Under the pieces are notes generated by a model. The model was not told the origin of the DNA and did no database searches. It saw only the letters and a program-made list of their open reading frames with translations. From the NCBI RefSeq assembly GCF_014204525.1, contig NZ_JACHLP010000004.1, forward strand, positions 248,001-312,000: DNA of 64,000 nt, given 5' to 3'. Position numbers and translations under genes: made by a program. Below, in pieces: positions 37,307 to 46,655 of this stretch (positions are counted from its first letter, which is position 1; each line of letters begins with the position of its first letter). The stretch is from Roseateles oligotrophus. Its GTDB lineage: Bacteria > Pseudomonadota > Gammaproteobacteria > Burkholderiales > Burkholderiaceae_C.

Positions 37307-37643
37307 GGCCAGCCTGGCCGGCGGCATCTTGCAGCTGGTGGAAGACGCCGCCCGCCGCGAGGGTTTTCGCCGCGTCACCCGCTTGCGCCTGCAGGCCGGT
37401 CAGCTGGCCGGCGTGGAGGCGCGGGCCCTGCGCTTCGCGCTGGAGGCCTTGGCGCCCGGCACCTGCTTGCAAGACGCCTTGTTCGAGATCGAAGAGCCGC
37501 CCGGCCAGGCCTGGTGTCTGCCCTGCGGCCAGAGCGTGAGCATCGCCCAGCGCGGCGAGGCCTGCCCGCACTGTGGCCATTACCAATTGCAGCCCACCGG
37601 CGGCACCGAGCTGAAGGTGCTGGACATGCTGGTGGAAGATTGA
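37299..37643 (+). CDS. hypA: Hydrogenase nickel incorporation protein HypA
   Basis: A 114-residue nickel chaperone acting with HypB. It begins MHE, with His2 as nickel ligand. A structural zinc site is formed by two CxxC motifs, CLPC and CPHC, in the C-terminal third. The CPHCGHY ending is normal for the family. It overlaps hoxV by eight bases and is followed 13 bases later by hypB. Confidence 0.95.
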   Translation: MHEASLAGGILQLVEDAARREGFRRVTRLRLQAGQLAGVEARALRFALEALAPGTCLQDALFEIEEPPGQAWCLPCGQSVSIAQRGEACPHCGHYQLQPTGGTELKVLDMLVED

Positions 37644-37656
37644 GAGGAGAAATATC

Positions 37657-38573
<917 letters not shown>

Positions 38574-38577
<4 letters not shown>

Positions 38578-39770
38578 AACCCGCGCCCGCCGTGCTGGCC
38601 TGCGGGGCCTGGCTGAAGAACAGTGCCGGCCTGTTGCAGGCTGGGGCCTGGCAGGCCTCGGCCCTGCATGGCGATTTGAGCGACCCCTGCGCCTGCCGGG
38701 CGCTGGAGGCCTCGGCGCGCGCCCTGATCGCCCAGGCCCCGGGCGGCGTACAGGCCGTCGCCCACGATCTGCATCCCGACTTTTTCAGCAGCCGCCTGGC
38801 CCAGCAGCTGGCGGCCGAGCTGGGCGTGCCGGCCCTGGCCGTGCAGCACCACCATGCCCATATCGCCGCCGTGCTGGCCGAGCATGGCGAGCCCGGCCCC
38901 GTCGTCGGCCTGGCCCTGGACGGGGTCGGCCTGGGCACGGATGGCCAGGCCTGGGGTGGCGAGCTGCTGGCCGTCTCCAGCCAGGGCTGGCGGCGCCTGG
39001 GTCATCTGCTGCCGCTGGCCTTGGCCGGCGGCGATGTGGCGGCCCGCGAGCCCTGGCGCATGGCCGCCGCGGCCCTGCAGGCTCTGGGCCGGGCGGAGGA
39101 AATCCCGGCCCGCTTTGGCCCCGCGGTCGGCCCGCTGCTGGCCGGGCAATTGCAGCAGATGCTGGCGCGCGGCCTCAACTGCCCGCCCAGCAGCAGCACC
39201 GGCCGCTGGTTCGACGCGGCCGCCGGCGCCCTGGGCCTGAGCCTGCGCCAAAGCCATGAGGCCGAGGCCGCCATCGCTTTGGAGCATGCCGCCAGCGCCT
39301 GGCTGGCCCAGGCGGGGGGGCGTCTGCCCGAGCTGCTGGTGCTGGACATCCTGCCGCCCAGCGAGCCCGCCGGCTGCAGCCAGCTGGATCTGCGCCCCTT
39401 GCTGGCCCGGCTGCTGGACACCGTCCAAGTGCCGGCCCTGCAGGGCGAGGCCGCGGCCTGCTTCCATCTGAGCCTGGCCGACGGCCTGGCGCGCTGGCTG
39501 GCCCAGGCGGCCGAGCACGAGGGCACGCAAACGGTCTGCCTGTCCGGCGGCTGCTTCATGAACCGCTTGCTGAGCCAGCGCCTGCGCGATCAGCTGCAGC
39601 TGCGCGGCCTGCGGGTCTTGATGCCGCAGGCAAATTCCTGCGGCGATGCCGGCCTGGCCCTGGGCCAGGCCTGGGTCGCCGCCCATTCCATGGCCAATGC
39701 CGAGGACTCGGCCCCGGCCTCCACCCGCCCGGCCCAGCGCGGCGAAGAAAGATCCTCATCATGTGTCTAG
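38574..39770 (+). CDS. hypF: Short HypF (C-terminal Kae1-like domain only)
   Basis: A 398-residue protein covering only the C-terminal part of HypF. It has the Kae1-like ATPase/carbamoyltransferase features: [14 protein letters not shown] metal site, [18 protein letters not shown] and the late [13 protein letters not shown]. The N-terminal acylphosphatase, zinc-finger and YrdC-like domains (about 370 residues) are missing. The ATGA overlap with hypB and absence of any matching upstream coding show that the short form is native, not a frameshift. Cupriavidus HypF1 is similarly short (from memory). A full-length HypF may exist elsewhere. Confidence 0.88.
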
Positions 39771-39991
39771 CCATCCCCGCCTTGCTGCTGGAGCTGCGCG
39801 CCGGCGACCAAGCCCTGGTCGATCTGGGCGGCATACGCAAGCCCATCTCCGTCGCCCTGCTGCCCGACGCCCAGGTAGGCGATTACGTCATCGTCCATGT
39901 CGGCCATGCCATCGGCCGCATCGATGCCGAGGAGGCCCAGCGCACCCTGGCCTTGTTTGCCGAGATGGCCCGGTTGGAGCCGCAAGCATGA
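39761..39991 (+). CDS. hypC: Hydrogenase assembly chaperone HypC
   Basis: A 76-residue chaperone that shuttles the Fe(CN)2CO unit between HypD and the large subunit. [12 protein letters not shown] places the essential Cys at position 2 and the SVALLP and GDYVIVHVGHAI strands follow. It starts ten bases inside the end of hypF, and its stop overlaps the ATG of hypD. Confidence 0.95.
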   Translation: MCLAIPALLLELRAGDQALVDLGGIRKPISVALLPDAQVGDYVIVHVGHAIGRIDAEEAQRTLALFAEMARLEPQA

Positions 39992-41127
39992 AGTACATCG
40001 AGGAATTCCGCGACGGCGCGCTGGCCCGCCGCATCGCCGCCCGGCTGGCGCAAGAGGTTCGGCCCGGCCGGCGCTACAGCTTCATGGAGTTCTGCGGCGG
40101 CCACACCCATGCGATCTCGCGTTACGGCATTGCCGAACTGCTGCCCGCCAGCGTGACCATGGTGCATGGCCCGGGCTGCCCGGTCTGCGTGCTGCCCATA
40201 GGCCGCATCGACCTGGCCATCCAGCTGGCGCTGGAGCGCGGCGCCATCGTCTGCAGCTATGGCGACACCTTGCGCGTGCCGGCCTCGGGCGGCCTGTCCA
40301 TGATCAAGGCCAAGGCGCGCGGCGCCGATATCCGCATGGTCTATTCCGCCGCCGATGCCCTGGGTGTGGCGCGGCAGAACCCGCAGCGCGAGGTGGTGTT
40401 CTTCGCCATCGGCTTCGAGACCACGACCCCGCCCACCGCCCTGGTGATACGCGATGCCGAGCGCGAGGGCCTGCAGAACTTCAGCGTGTTGTGCTGCCAT
40501 GTGCTGACGCCCTCGGCCATCACCCACATCCTGGAATCCCCCGAGGTACGCCGTTACGGCACGGTGCCCATCGACGGCTTCATAGGGCCCGCCCATGTCA
40601 GCATCGTGATCGGCTCCGAGCCCTACGAGCATTTCGCCCAGGAGTATCAAAAGCCGGTGGTGATCGCCGGCTTCGAGCCGCTGGACGTGATGCAGGCCGT
40701 GCTGATGTTGGTGAGCCAGGTCAACGAGGGCCGGGCCGAGGTGGAGAACGAGTTCACCCGTGCCGTCAGCCCTGAGGGTAATCTGAAGGCGCAGGCCCTG
40801 GTGTCCGAGGTCTTCGAGCTGCGCCGCAGCTTCGAGTGGCGCGGCCTGGGTGAGGTGCCTTACAGCGCCCTGCAGATACGGCCGGCCTATGCCCGCTTCG
40901 ACGCCGAGCAGCGCTTTGCGCTGGACTACCGGCCGGTGGCCGACAACAAGGCCTGTGAGTGCGGGGCCATTCTGCGCGGGGTCAAAAAGCCCACGGACTG
41001 CAAGATCTTCGGCACCGTCTGCACGCCGGAAAACCCGGTCGGCTCCTGCATGGTTTCCAGCGAGGGGGCTTGCGCCGCGCATTACTCCTACGGGCGTTTC
41101 CGTGATATTCCGGTGGTGGCGGCATGA
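39988..41127 (+). CDS. hypD: Hydrogenase formation scaffold HypD
   Basis: A 379-residue Fe-S protein on which, with HypC, the Fe(CN)2CO cofactor is assembled. Key motifs are FCGGHTHAISRYG, HGPGCPVCVLP, the GFETTTPPTA thioldisulfide region and the C-terminal [4Fe-4S] cysteines within CECGAILRG, DCKIFGTVCTPENPVGSC (one stretch) and EGACAAHY. Starts and ends on ATGA overlaps with hypC and hypE, so translation of CDE is tightly coupled. Confidence 0.97.
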   Translation: MKYIEEFRDGALARRIAARLAQEVRPGRRYSFMEFCGGHTHAISRYGIAELLPASVTMVHGPGCPVCVLPIGRIDLAIQLALERGAIVCSYGDTLRVPASGGLSMIKAKARGADIRMVYSAADALGVARQNPQREVVFFAIGFETTTPPTALVIRDAEREGLQNFSVLCCHVLTPSAITHILESPEVRRYGTVPIDGFIGPAHVSIVIGSEPYEHFAQEYQKPVVIAGFEPLDVMQAVLMLVSQVNEGRAEVENEFTRAVSPEGNLKAQALVSEVFELRRSFEWRGLGEVPYSALQIRPAYARFDAEQRFALDYRPVADNKACECGAILRGVKKPTDCKIFGTVCTPENPVGSCMVSSEGACAAHYSYGRFRDIPVVAA

Positions 41128-42188
41128 GCGTCATTAAAAAAGATTATTCCCGCCCGCTGGACATCCGCCATGGCCGGGTGGACATGGGCCATGGCGCCGG
41201 TGGGCGGGCGGCGGCTCAGCTGATCGAGGAGGTCTTTCTGGCCGCCTTCGATAACGAGTTCCTGCGCCAGGGCGACGATGGCGCCGTGTTCACGCCGCCG
41301 CCGCTGCCGCCGGGCGCCCGCCTGGTGATGGCCACCGACGGCCATGTGGTTTCGCCGCTGTTCTTCCCCGGCGGCGATGTGGGTTGCCTGAGCGTGCACG
41401 GCACGCTCAACGATGTGGCCATGTCGGGGGCGACGCCGCTCTATCTGACGGCCAGCTTTGTGCTGGAGGAGGGCTTTGCCCTGATGGACCTCAAGCGCAT
41501 CGTCGACTCCATGGCTGCCGCCGCCCGCGCGGCCGGTGTGCCCATCATCACCGGCGACACCAAGGTGGTGGAGCGCGGCAAGGGCGACGGCGTCTTCATC
41601 AGCACCACCGGCCTGGGTGTGGTGGCGCCGGGCGTGGCGATTGCGGGCCGCAACGCGCGGCCGGGCGATGTGGTGCTGCTGTCCGGCAGCATCGGCGAGC
41701 ATGGCGTGGCTGTGCTCTCGCAGCGCGAGTCCCTGGCCTTCGAGACCGCCATCGTCTCCGACACCGCCGCCCTGCACGGCCTGGTGGCGGCCATGCTGGC
41801 GGCCGCGCCCGGCGGCGTGCGCGTGCTGCGCGACCCCACTCGCGGCGGCCTGGCCACCACCTTGAACGAGCTGACGCGCCAGTCCGGCGTGGGCATGGTG
41901 TTGGAGGAGGCGGCCATTCCGGTGCTGCCCGAGGTGGACGGCGCTTGCGAGCTGCTGGGCCTGGACCCGCTCTACATCGCCAACGAGGGCAAGCTGATCG
42001 CCGTCTGCGCCCCCGAGGCGGCTGACAGCGTGCTGGCCGCCATGCAGGCCCATCCGCTGGGCCGGGCCGCTGCCCGCATCGGCGAGGTTTGCGCCGACCC
42101 GCATCATTTTGTGCAGATGAACACCCGCTTCGGCGGCCGCCGCGTGGTGGACTGGCTCAGCGGCGAGCAATTGCCGCGCATCTGCTGA
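41124..42188 (+). CDS. hypE: Hydrogenase expression/formation protein HypE
   Basis: A 354-residue ATPase that dehydrates a C-terminal thiocarboxamide to thiocyanate, the source of the cyanide ligands. It belongs to the PurM/SelD fold: MGHGAGGRAA, TDGHVVSPLFFPGGDVG and GTLNDVAMSGA are conserved. The essential terminal Cys is present in PRIC, the last residues of the protein. HypF carbamoylates this Cys. Overlaps hypD by four bases. Confidence 0.97.
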   Translation: MSVIKKDYSRPLDIRHGRVDMGHGAGGRAAAQLIEEVFLAAFDNEFLRQGDDGAVFTPPPLPPGARLVMATDGHVVSPLFFPGGDVGCLSVHGTLNDVAMSGATPLYLTASFVLEEGFALMDLKRIVDSMAAAARAAGVPIITGDTKVVERGKGDGVFISTTGLGVVAPGVAIAGRNARPGDVVLLSGSIGEHGVAVLSQRESLAFETAIVSDTAALHGLVAAMLAAAPGGVRVLRDPTRGGLATTLNELTRQSGVGMVLEEAAIPVLPEVDGACELLGLDPLYIANEGKLIAVCAPEAADSVLAAMQAHPLGRAAARIGEVCADPHHFVQMNTRFGGRRVVDWLSGEQLPRIC

Positions 42189-42197
42189 AGCCCGGCC

Positions 42198-43982
42198 ATG
42201 AGGACCACGCCGCCGCCGCTGCGCATCCTGCTGCTCTGTCACAGCTTCAACAGCCTGAGCCAGCGTCTGTTCGCGGCGCTGCGGGCGGCGGGGCACGAGG
42301 TGTCGGTGGAGCTGGACATCGCGGACGCGGTGACGCAGGAGGCGGTGGACTTGTTCCAGCCCGATCTGCTGCTGGCGCCCTTTCTGAAGCGCCGCATCCC
42401 CGAGACGATCTGGCGGCGCCTGCCTTGCTGGATCATCCACCCCGGCCCGCCCGGCGACCAAGGCCCCAGCGCGCTGGACCGGGCCGTGCTGGCGCAGGCC
42501 TCGCAATGGGGTGTGACCCTGTTGCAGGCCGAGGGCGAGTTCGACGCCGGGCCGGTCTGGGGCTCGGCCCTGTTTGCGCTGCGCCCCGGCGCCAGCAAGA
42601 GCAGCTTGTATCGCCGCGAGGTGGCCGAGGCCGCCGAAGGCCTGGTGCTGGCCGCTGTGCAAGGCTTTGCCGAACTCAAGCAGGCCGGTGTGGCGGCCGA
42701 GCAAATGGCCGCCAAGGCCGGGGCCGACCGCGTGCCGGGGCAGTTTCGCCCCTCGCTGCCCCAGGCCGAGCGGGCGCTGGACTGGCACAAGCACAGCACG
42801 GCCGAGTTGCTGGCGCGGCTGAACAGCGCCGACGGCCAGCCCGGTGTGCTGGACGAGTTGTTCGGCCAGCCCTGCCGGCTGTGGGATGCGCATGCGGCGG
42901 ACGCCGCCCTGCTGCAGACCCTGCCGCCCAAACCGCCCGGCACGCTGCAGGGCTGGCGCGACGGCGCCTTGCTGCGGCGCACGCTGGACGGCGGCCTCTG
43001 GCTAGGCCAGGCCCAGCGCATGGCCGAGGGCGCACCTGACTTCAAATTGCCCTGCACCCAGCTCTTCGCCGCCGAATGCCAGACCTTGCCCGAATTGCCC
43101 GTGGCCCTGCTGCGCGAGCCGGGCGAATGGGGCGAGCTGCGCTACGAGGAGCTGGGCGAGCCGGGGGCGCGGGTGGGTTTGCTGTCCTTCGAGTTCTACA
43201 ACGGCGCCATGTCTGTGCGCCAATGCCGGGCCTTGGCTGCAGCGCTGCAACAGGTGCGCCAGCGCCCCACCCAGCTGCTGGTGCTGCTGGGCGGGCAGGA
43301 TTTTTTCAGCAACGGCATCCATCTCAATTGCATCGAGGCGGCCTCGCTAGGCCTGGGTGAGGCGGGGGCGGGCAGCGCGGCCGATGCCTCCTGGGCCAAT
43401 ATCAACGCGATGAACGATGTGGCCCTGGCCCTGATCACGATGACGGAGCGCCTCACCGTCGCGGCCCTGCGCGGCAATGCCGGCGCGGGTGGTGCCTTTC
43501 TGGCCCTGGCGGCCGACGAGGTCTGGGCCCATGAGGGGGTGCTGCTCAACCCGCACTACAAGAATATGGGCAATCTCTACGGCTCCGAGTACTGGAGCTA
43601 TCTGCTGCCTCAACGCCTGGGCGAGCAGGGCGCGCGCCGGCTGATGCAGCAGCGCCTGCCGCTGCGGGCCGCCGCCGCCCTGCAGCTGGGCTTGATCGAG
43701 CGCGTGCTGCCGGGCGCTGCGGCCGAGTTTCTGCCCCGCTTGCGCGAGCATGCCCTGGCCCTGGCGCAAACCTACAATCTGGCGCAGCGCATCGCCCTCA
43801 AACAGGCCCGCCGCGCCGCCGACGAAGCCCAGCGGCCGCTGGCCGATTACCGCAAGGAAGAGTTGTCCCGCATGCACCGCAATTTCTACGGCTTCGACCC
43901 CAGCTACCACGTGGCGCGCTACCACTTTGTGCACAAGCTGGCCCATGCCTGGACGCCGCGCCATCTGGCCCTGCATCGCTGA
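42198..43982 (+). CDS. hypX: HypX (HoxX), CO-ligand synthase for [NiFe]-hydrogenase
   Basis: A 594-residue two-domain protein. The N-terminal part is a formyltransferase-like domain binding N10-formyl-THF (HPGPPGDQGPSALD). The C-terminal part is a crotonase fold (LGGQDFFSNGIHLNCIE, NAGAGGAFLALAADEVWA, NPHYKNMGNLYGSEYW). In Aquifex and Cupriavidus HypX turns formyl-THF into the CO ligand, which matters under oxic conditions. Its presence supports aerobic maturation. It lies nine bases after hypE and six before hoxA. Confidence 0.94.
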   Translation: MRTTPPPLRILLLCHSFNSLSQRLFAALRAAGHEVSVELDIADAVTQEAVDLFQPDLLLAPFLKRRIPETIWRRLPCWIIHPGPPGDQGPSALDRAVLAQASQWGVTLLQAEGEFDAGPVWGSALFALRPGASKSSLYRREVAEAAEGLVLAAVQGFAELKQAGVAAEQMAAKAGADRVPGQFRPSLPQAERALDWHKHSTAELLARLNSADGQPGVLDELFGQPCRLWDAHAADAALLQTLPPKPPGTLQGWRDGALLRRTLDGGLWLGQAQRMAEGAPDFKLPCTQLFAAECQTLPELPVALLREPGEWGELRYEELGEPGARVGLLSFEFYNGAMSVRQCRALAAALQQVRQRPTQLLVLLGGQDFFSNGIHLNCIEAASLGLGEAGAGSAADASWANINAMNDVALALITMTERLTVAALRGNAGAGGAFLALAADEVWAHEGVLLNPHYKNMGNLYGSEYWSYLLPQRLGEQGARRLMQQRLPLRAAAALQLGLIERVLPGAAAEFLPRLREHALALAQTYNLAQRIALKQARRAADEAQRPLADYRKEELSRMHRNFYGFDPSYHVARYHFVHKLAHAWTPRHLALHR

Positions 43983-43987
43983 CGGCC

Positions 43988-45460
43988 ATGGACACCGTCA
44001 ACACCAGCCTGACCACCGTCCTCGTCGTCGATGACGAGGTGCGCTCGCAGGACGCGATGCGCCGCACCCTGGACGAGGATTTCATCGTGCTGACGGCCGG
44101 CAGCGCCGCCGAGGCGCGGAGCCTGCTGGAGCAGCAGGAGGTCAGCGTCATCCTGTGCGACCAGCGCATGCCCGGCCTGAGCGGCGTGGTGTTTCTGAAA
44201 GAGGTGCGCGAGCGCTGGCCCGACACGGTGCGCATCGTCATCTCCGGCTATACCGATACCGAGGACCTGATCTCCGGCATCAACGAGGCCGGCATCTACC
44301 AATACATCCTCAAGCCCTGGATCCCTGACCATCTGCTGGCCACGGTGCGCAATGCCGTCGAGGCCCAGGGTTTGCAGCGCGACACCAATCGTCTGCATCT
44401 GGAGCTGCGCAGCAGCACGCCGGTGCTGCGCGAGCGCGCGGCCAGCAATCTGGCCCAGGCCCGCCAGGCTTTTGACTTTGAGCGCATCGAGCGCGCGCCC
44501 GGCAGCCCGCTGGACGCCGTCTGCGAGCTGGCCGCCCGGGTGGCGCGTTACGACCTCAGCACCCTGGTGCTGGGCGAGAGCGGCTCGGGCAAGGAGTTGC
44601 TGGCCCGCGCCATGCATTACGCCAGCCCGCGCGCCAACAAGGCCTTTGTGTCGGAGAACTGCGCGGCCATGCCGGACACGCTGCTGGAGTCCGAGCTGTT
44701 CGGCCACAAGCGCGGCGCCTTCACCGGTGCGTTTGAAGACCATGCCGGTCTGTTCCAGCGCGCCAATGGAGGCACGGTGTTTCTGGACGAGATCGGCGAG
44801 ACCTCGCCCGCCTTCCAGGTGCGCCTGCTACGCGTGCTGCAGGAGCGCGAGGTGCGGCCGGTGGGCGCGGCGCGGGCCGTGCCGGTCGATGTGCGGGTGA
44901 TCGCCGCCACCCACCGCGACCTGGAGCAGCGGGTGCGCGAGGGCCTGTTCCGCGAGGACTTGTTCTACCGCATCGCCGGCGTCACGCTGACCGTGCCGCC
45001 GCTGCGCGAGCGGGTCGGTGATATCGCCCCCATCGCCCGCCGCCTCTTGCAGGAGGTGGGCCAGGAGCTGGGCCTGAGCCCCGCCCGCGCGGCGGCCCTG
45101 CGGCTCAGCGACGAGGCCCTGGGCGTGCTGATGGCCTACCCCTGGCCCGGCAATGTGCGCGAGCTGCGCAACGAGATCGCCCGTGCCCTGGCGCTCAGCG
45201 AGGGCGAGGGCCTGGCGGCGCAAAGCTTCTCGCCCCGGGTGCTGCAGGGCCAGACGGGGGCCGGCTTGGCGGCGCTGGCGCCCGGCCTGGGCCAGGCCGC
45301 CAGCGGCACTTTGGTCGAGCGCCTGGATGCCATCGAGGCGGTGATTCTGCGCGAGACCCTGCTGCGCCAGCGCTGGAACAAGACCCGCGCGGCCAAGGAG
45401 TTAGGCCTGTCGCGCGTCGGCCTGCGCGCCAAGATGGCCCGCTTCGGGCTGGAGGGATGA
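43988..45460 (+). CDS. hoxA: NtrC-family sigma-54 activator HoxA (HupR)
   Basis: A 490-residue response regulator that activates hydrogenase genes. It has a receiver domain (acidic pair VVDDEVRS, acceptor Asp58 in ILCDQRMPG, Lys in LKPW), a central AAA+ domain with Walker A GESGSGKE, the sigma-54 contact loop GAFTGA, Walker B GGTVFLDEIG and R-finger region, and a C-terminal Fis-type helix-turn-helix (RWNKTRAAKELGLSRVGLRAK). The sigma-54 promoter before hoxK is the expected target. Full length. Confidence 0.96.
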   Translation: MDTVNTSLTTVLVVDDEVRSQDAMRRTLDEDFIVLTAGSAAEARSLLEQQEVSVILCDQRMPGLSGVVFLKEVRERWPDTVRIVISGYTDTEDLISGINEAGIYQYILKPWIPDHLLATVRNAVEAQGLQRDTNRLHLELRSSTPVLRERAASNLAQARQAFDFERIERAPGSPLDAVCELAARVARYDLSTLVLGESGSGKELLARAMHYASPRANKAFVSENCAAMPDTLLESELFGHKRGAFTGAFEDHAGLFQRANGGTVFLDEIGETSPAFQVRLLRVLQEREVRPVGAARAVPVDVRVIAATHRDLEQRVREGLFREDLFYRIAGVTLTVPPLRERVGDIAPIARRLLQEVGQELGLSPARAAALRLSDEALGVLMAYPWPGNVRELRNEIARALALSEGEGLAAQSFSPRVLQGQTGAGLAALAPGLGQAASGTLVERLDAIEAVILRETLLRQRWNKTRAAKELGLSRVGLRAKMARFGLEG

Positions 45461-45484
45461 AATGAAACTCCAAATTCAAATACG

Positions 45485-45552
45485 ACCACAGAGACACAGA
45501 GACACAGAGGAATTCAGAGCTTGCTTTCTCTGTGTCTCTGTGTCTCTGTGGT
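45485..45552. repeat. Perfect 25-bp inverted repeat between hoxA and hoxB
   Basis: Arms at 45485-45509 and 45528-45552 are exactly complementary over 25 bases around an 18-base loop. Each arm is itself three near copies of the 8-base unit ACAGAGAC. It falls between the hoxA stop (45460) and the hoxB start (45614). As RNA it would be a very stable hairpin, but there is no T run directly after it, so it may be an mRNA processing or stability element, or a copy of a dispersed palindrome. Confidence 0.8.
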
Positions 45553-45613
45553 TGACTTTTTGTACTTGGGTTCATGCCTCGCGGGCGGTGCATCCGCACC
45601 ATGGATAACTGAG

Positions 45614-46642
45614 ATGTCAGCGCTGCCACGCCCGCCCGCCGAGCCGCTGAATGTGCTGTGGCTGCAGTCCGGTGGCTGCGGGGGCTGCAGCATGTCCTTG
45701 CTGTGCGCGGACACGGCGGACTTCCACGGTCAGCTGCGCGATGCCGGCATCCGCCTGCTCTGGCATCCCTCGCTCTCGCTGGAGACGGGCGAGGAGTTGG
45801 TAGGCCTGCTGGAGCGCATTCTGGCCGGTGATTTGCGCCTGGATGTGCTGTGCCTGGAGGGCTCGGTGCTGCGCGGCCCGGCGGGCAGCGGGCGCTTCCA
45901 TGTGCTGGCCGGCACCGGCCGGCCCATGCTGCACTGGCTGCAGGACCTGGCCCCCAAGGCCAGGCATGTGATGGCCGTGGGCAGCTGCGCCGCCTGGGGC
46001 GGGGTGACGGCCGGCGGCAGCAATCCCAGCGAGGCCTGCGGCCTGCAGTTCGAGGACGAGCACCGCGGCGGCCTGCTGGGCCAGGAGTTCCGCAGCACCA
46101 GCGGCCTGCCGGTGATCAATGTGGCGGGCTGCCCCACCCACCCGGGCTGGGTGCTGGACAGCTTGATGGCCCTGGCCGCGGGCAGCTTCACGGCCGCCGA
46201 TCTGGACGGCCTGGGCCGGCCGCGTTTTTATGCCGACCAGCTGGTGCACCACGGCTGCAGCCGCAACGAGTATTACGAATTCAAGGCCAGCGCCGAGAAA
46301 CCCTCGGACCTGGGCTGCATGATGGAGAACATGGGTTGCAAGGGCACGCAAGTGCATGCCGATTGCAATATCCGGCCCTGGAACGGCGAGGGCTCCTGCA
46401 CCCGTGGCGGCTATGCCTGCATCGCCTGCACCGAGCCCGGCTTCCAGGAGCCCGGCCACCCCTTCCACCAAACGCCCAAACTGGCCGGCATTCCGATCGG
46501 CCTGCCCACCGATATGCCCAAGGCCTGGTTCGTGGCCCTGGCCTCGCTGTCCAAACATGCGACGCCGCGGCGGGTCAAGCTCAATGCCACGGCCGATCAT
46601 CTCGTCGTGCCACCGGTGGCCAAGAAAACGAGATTGAAGTGA
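45614..46642 (+). CDS. hoxB: Regulatory (H2-sensing) hydrogenase small subunit
   Basis: Small subunit (342 residues, HupU) of the cytoplasmic H2 sensor. There is no Tat signal, unlike HoxK. The proximal cluster motif is GGCGGCSMSLLC, with the standard cysteine spacing and no extra pair, and GSCAAWGG lacks the second extra Cys of HoxK. The C-terminus extends about 50 residues past the last cluster; in Cupriavidus this tail docks the sensor to HoxJ. The ATG at 45614 excludes a longer frame that would run through the inverted repeat. Confidence 0.95.
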   Translation: MSALPRPPAEPLNVLWLQSGGCGGCSMSLLCADTADFHGQLRDAGIRLLWHPSLSLETGEELVGLLERILAGDLRLDVLCLEGSVLRGPAGSGRFHVLAGTGRPMLHWLQDLAPKARHVMAVGSCAAWGGVTAGGSNPSEACGLQFEDEHRGGLLGQEFRSTSGLPVINVAGCPTHPGWVLDSLMALAAGSFTAADLDGLGRPRFYADQLVHHGCSRNEYYEFKASAEKPSDLGCMMENMGCKGTQVHADCNIRPWNGEGSCTRGGYACIACTEPGFQEPGHPFHQTPKLAGIPIGLPTDMPKAWFVALASLSKHATPRRVKLNATADHLVVPPVAKKTRLK

Positions 46643-46655
46643 GAGCGACAAGGCC

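Noticed and set aside
45485-45552. CRISPR-like or tandem array
   Set aside because: The repeated 8-base units form a single inverted repeat with one loop; there are no regularly spaced unique spacers.
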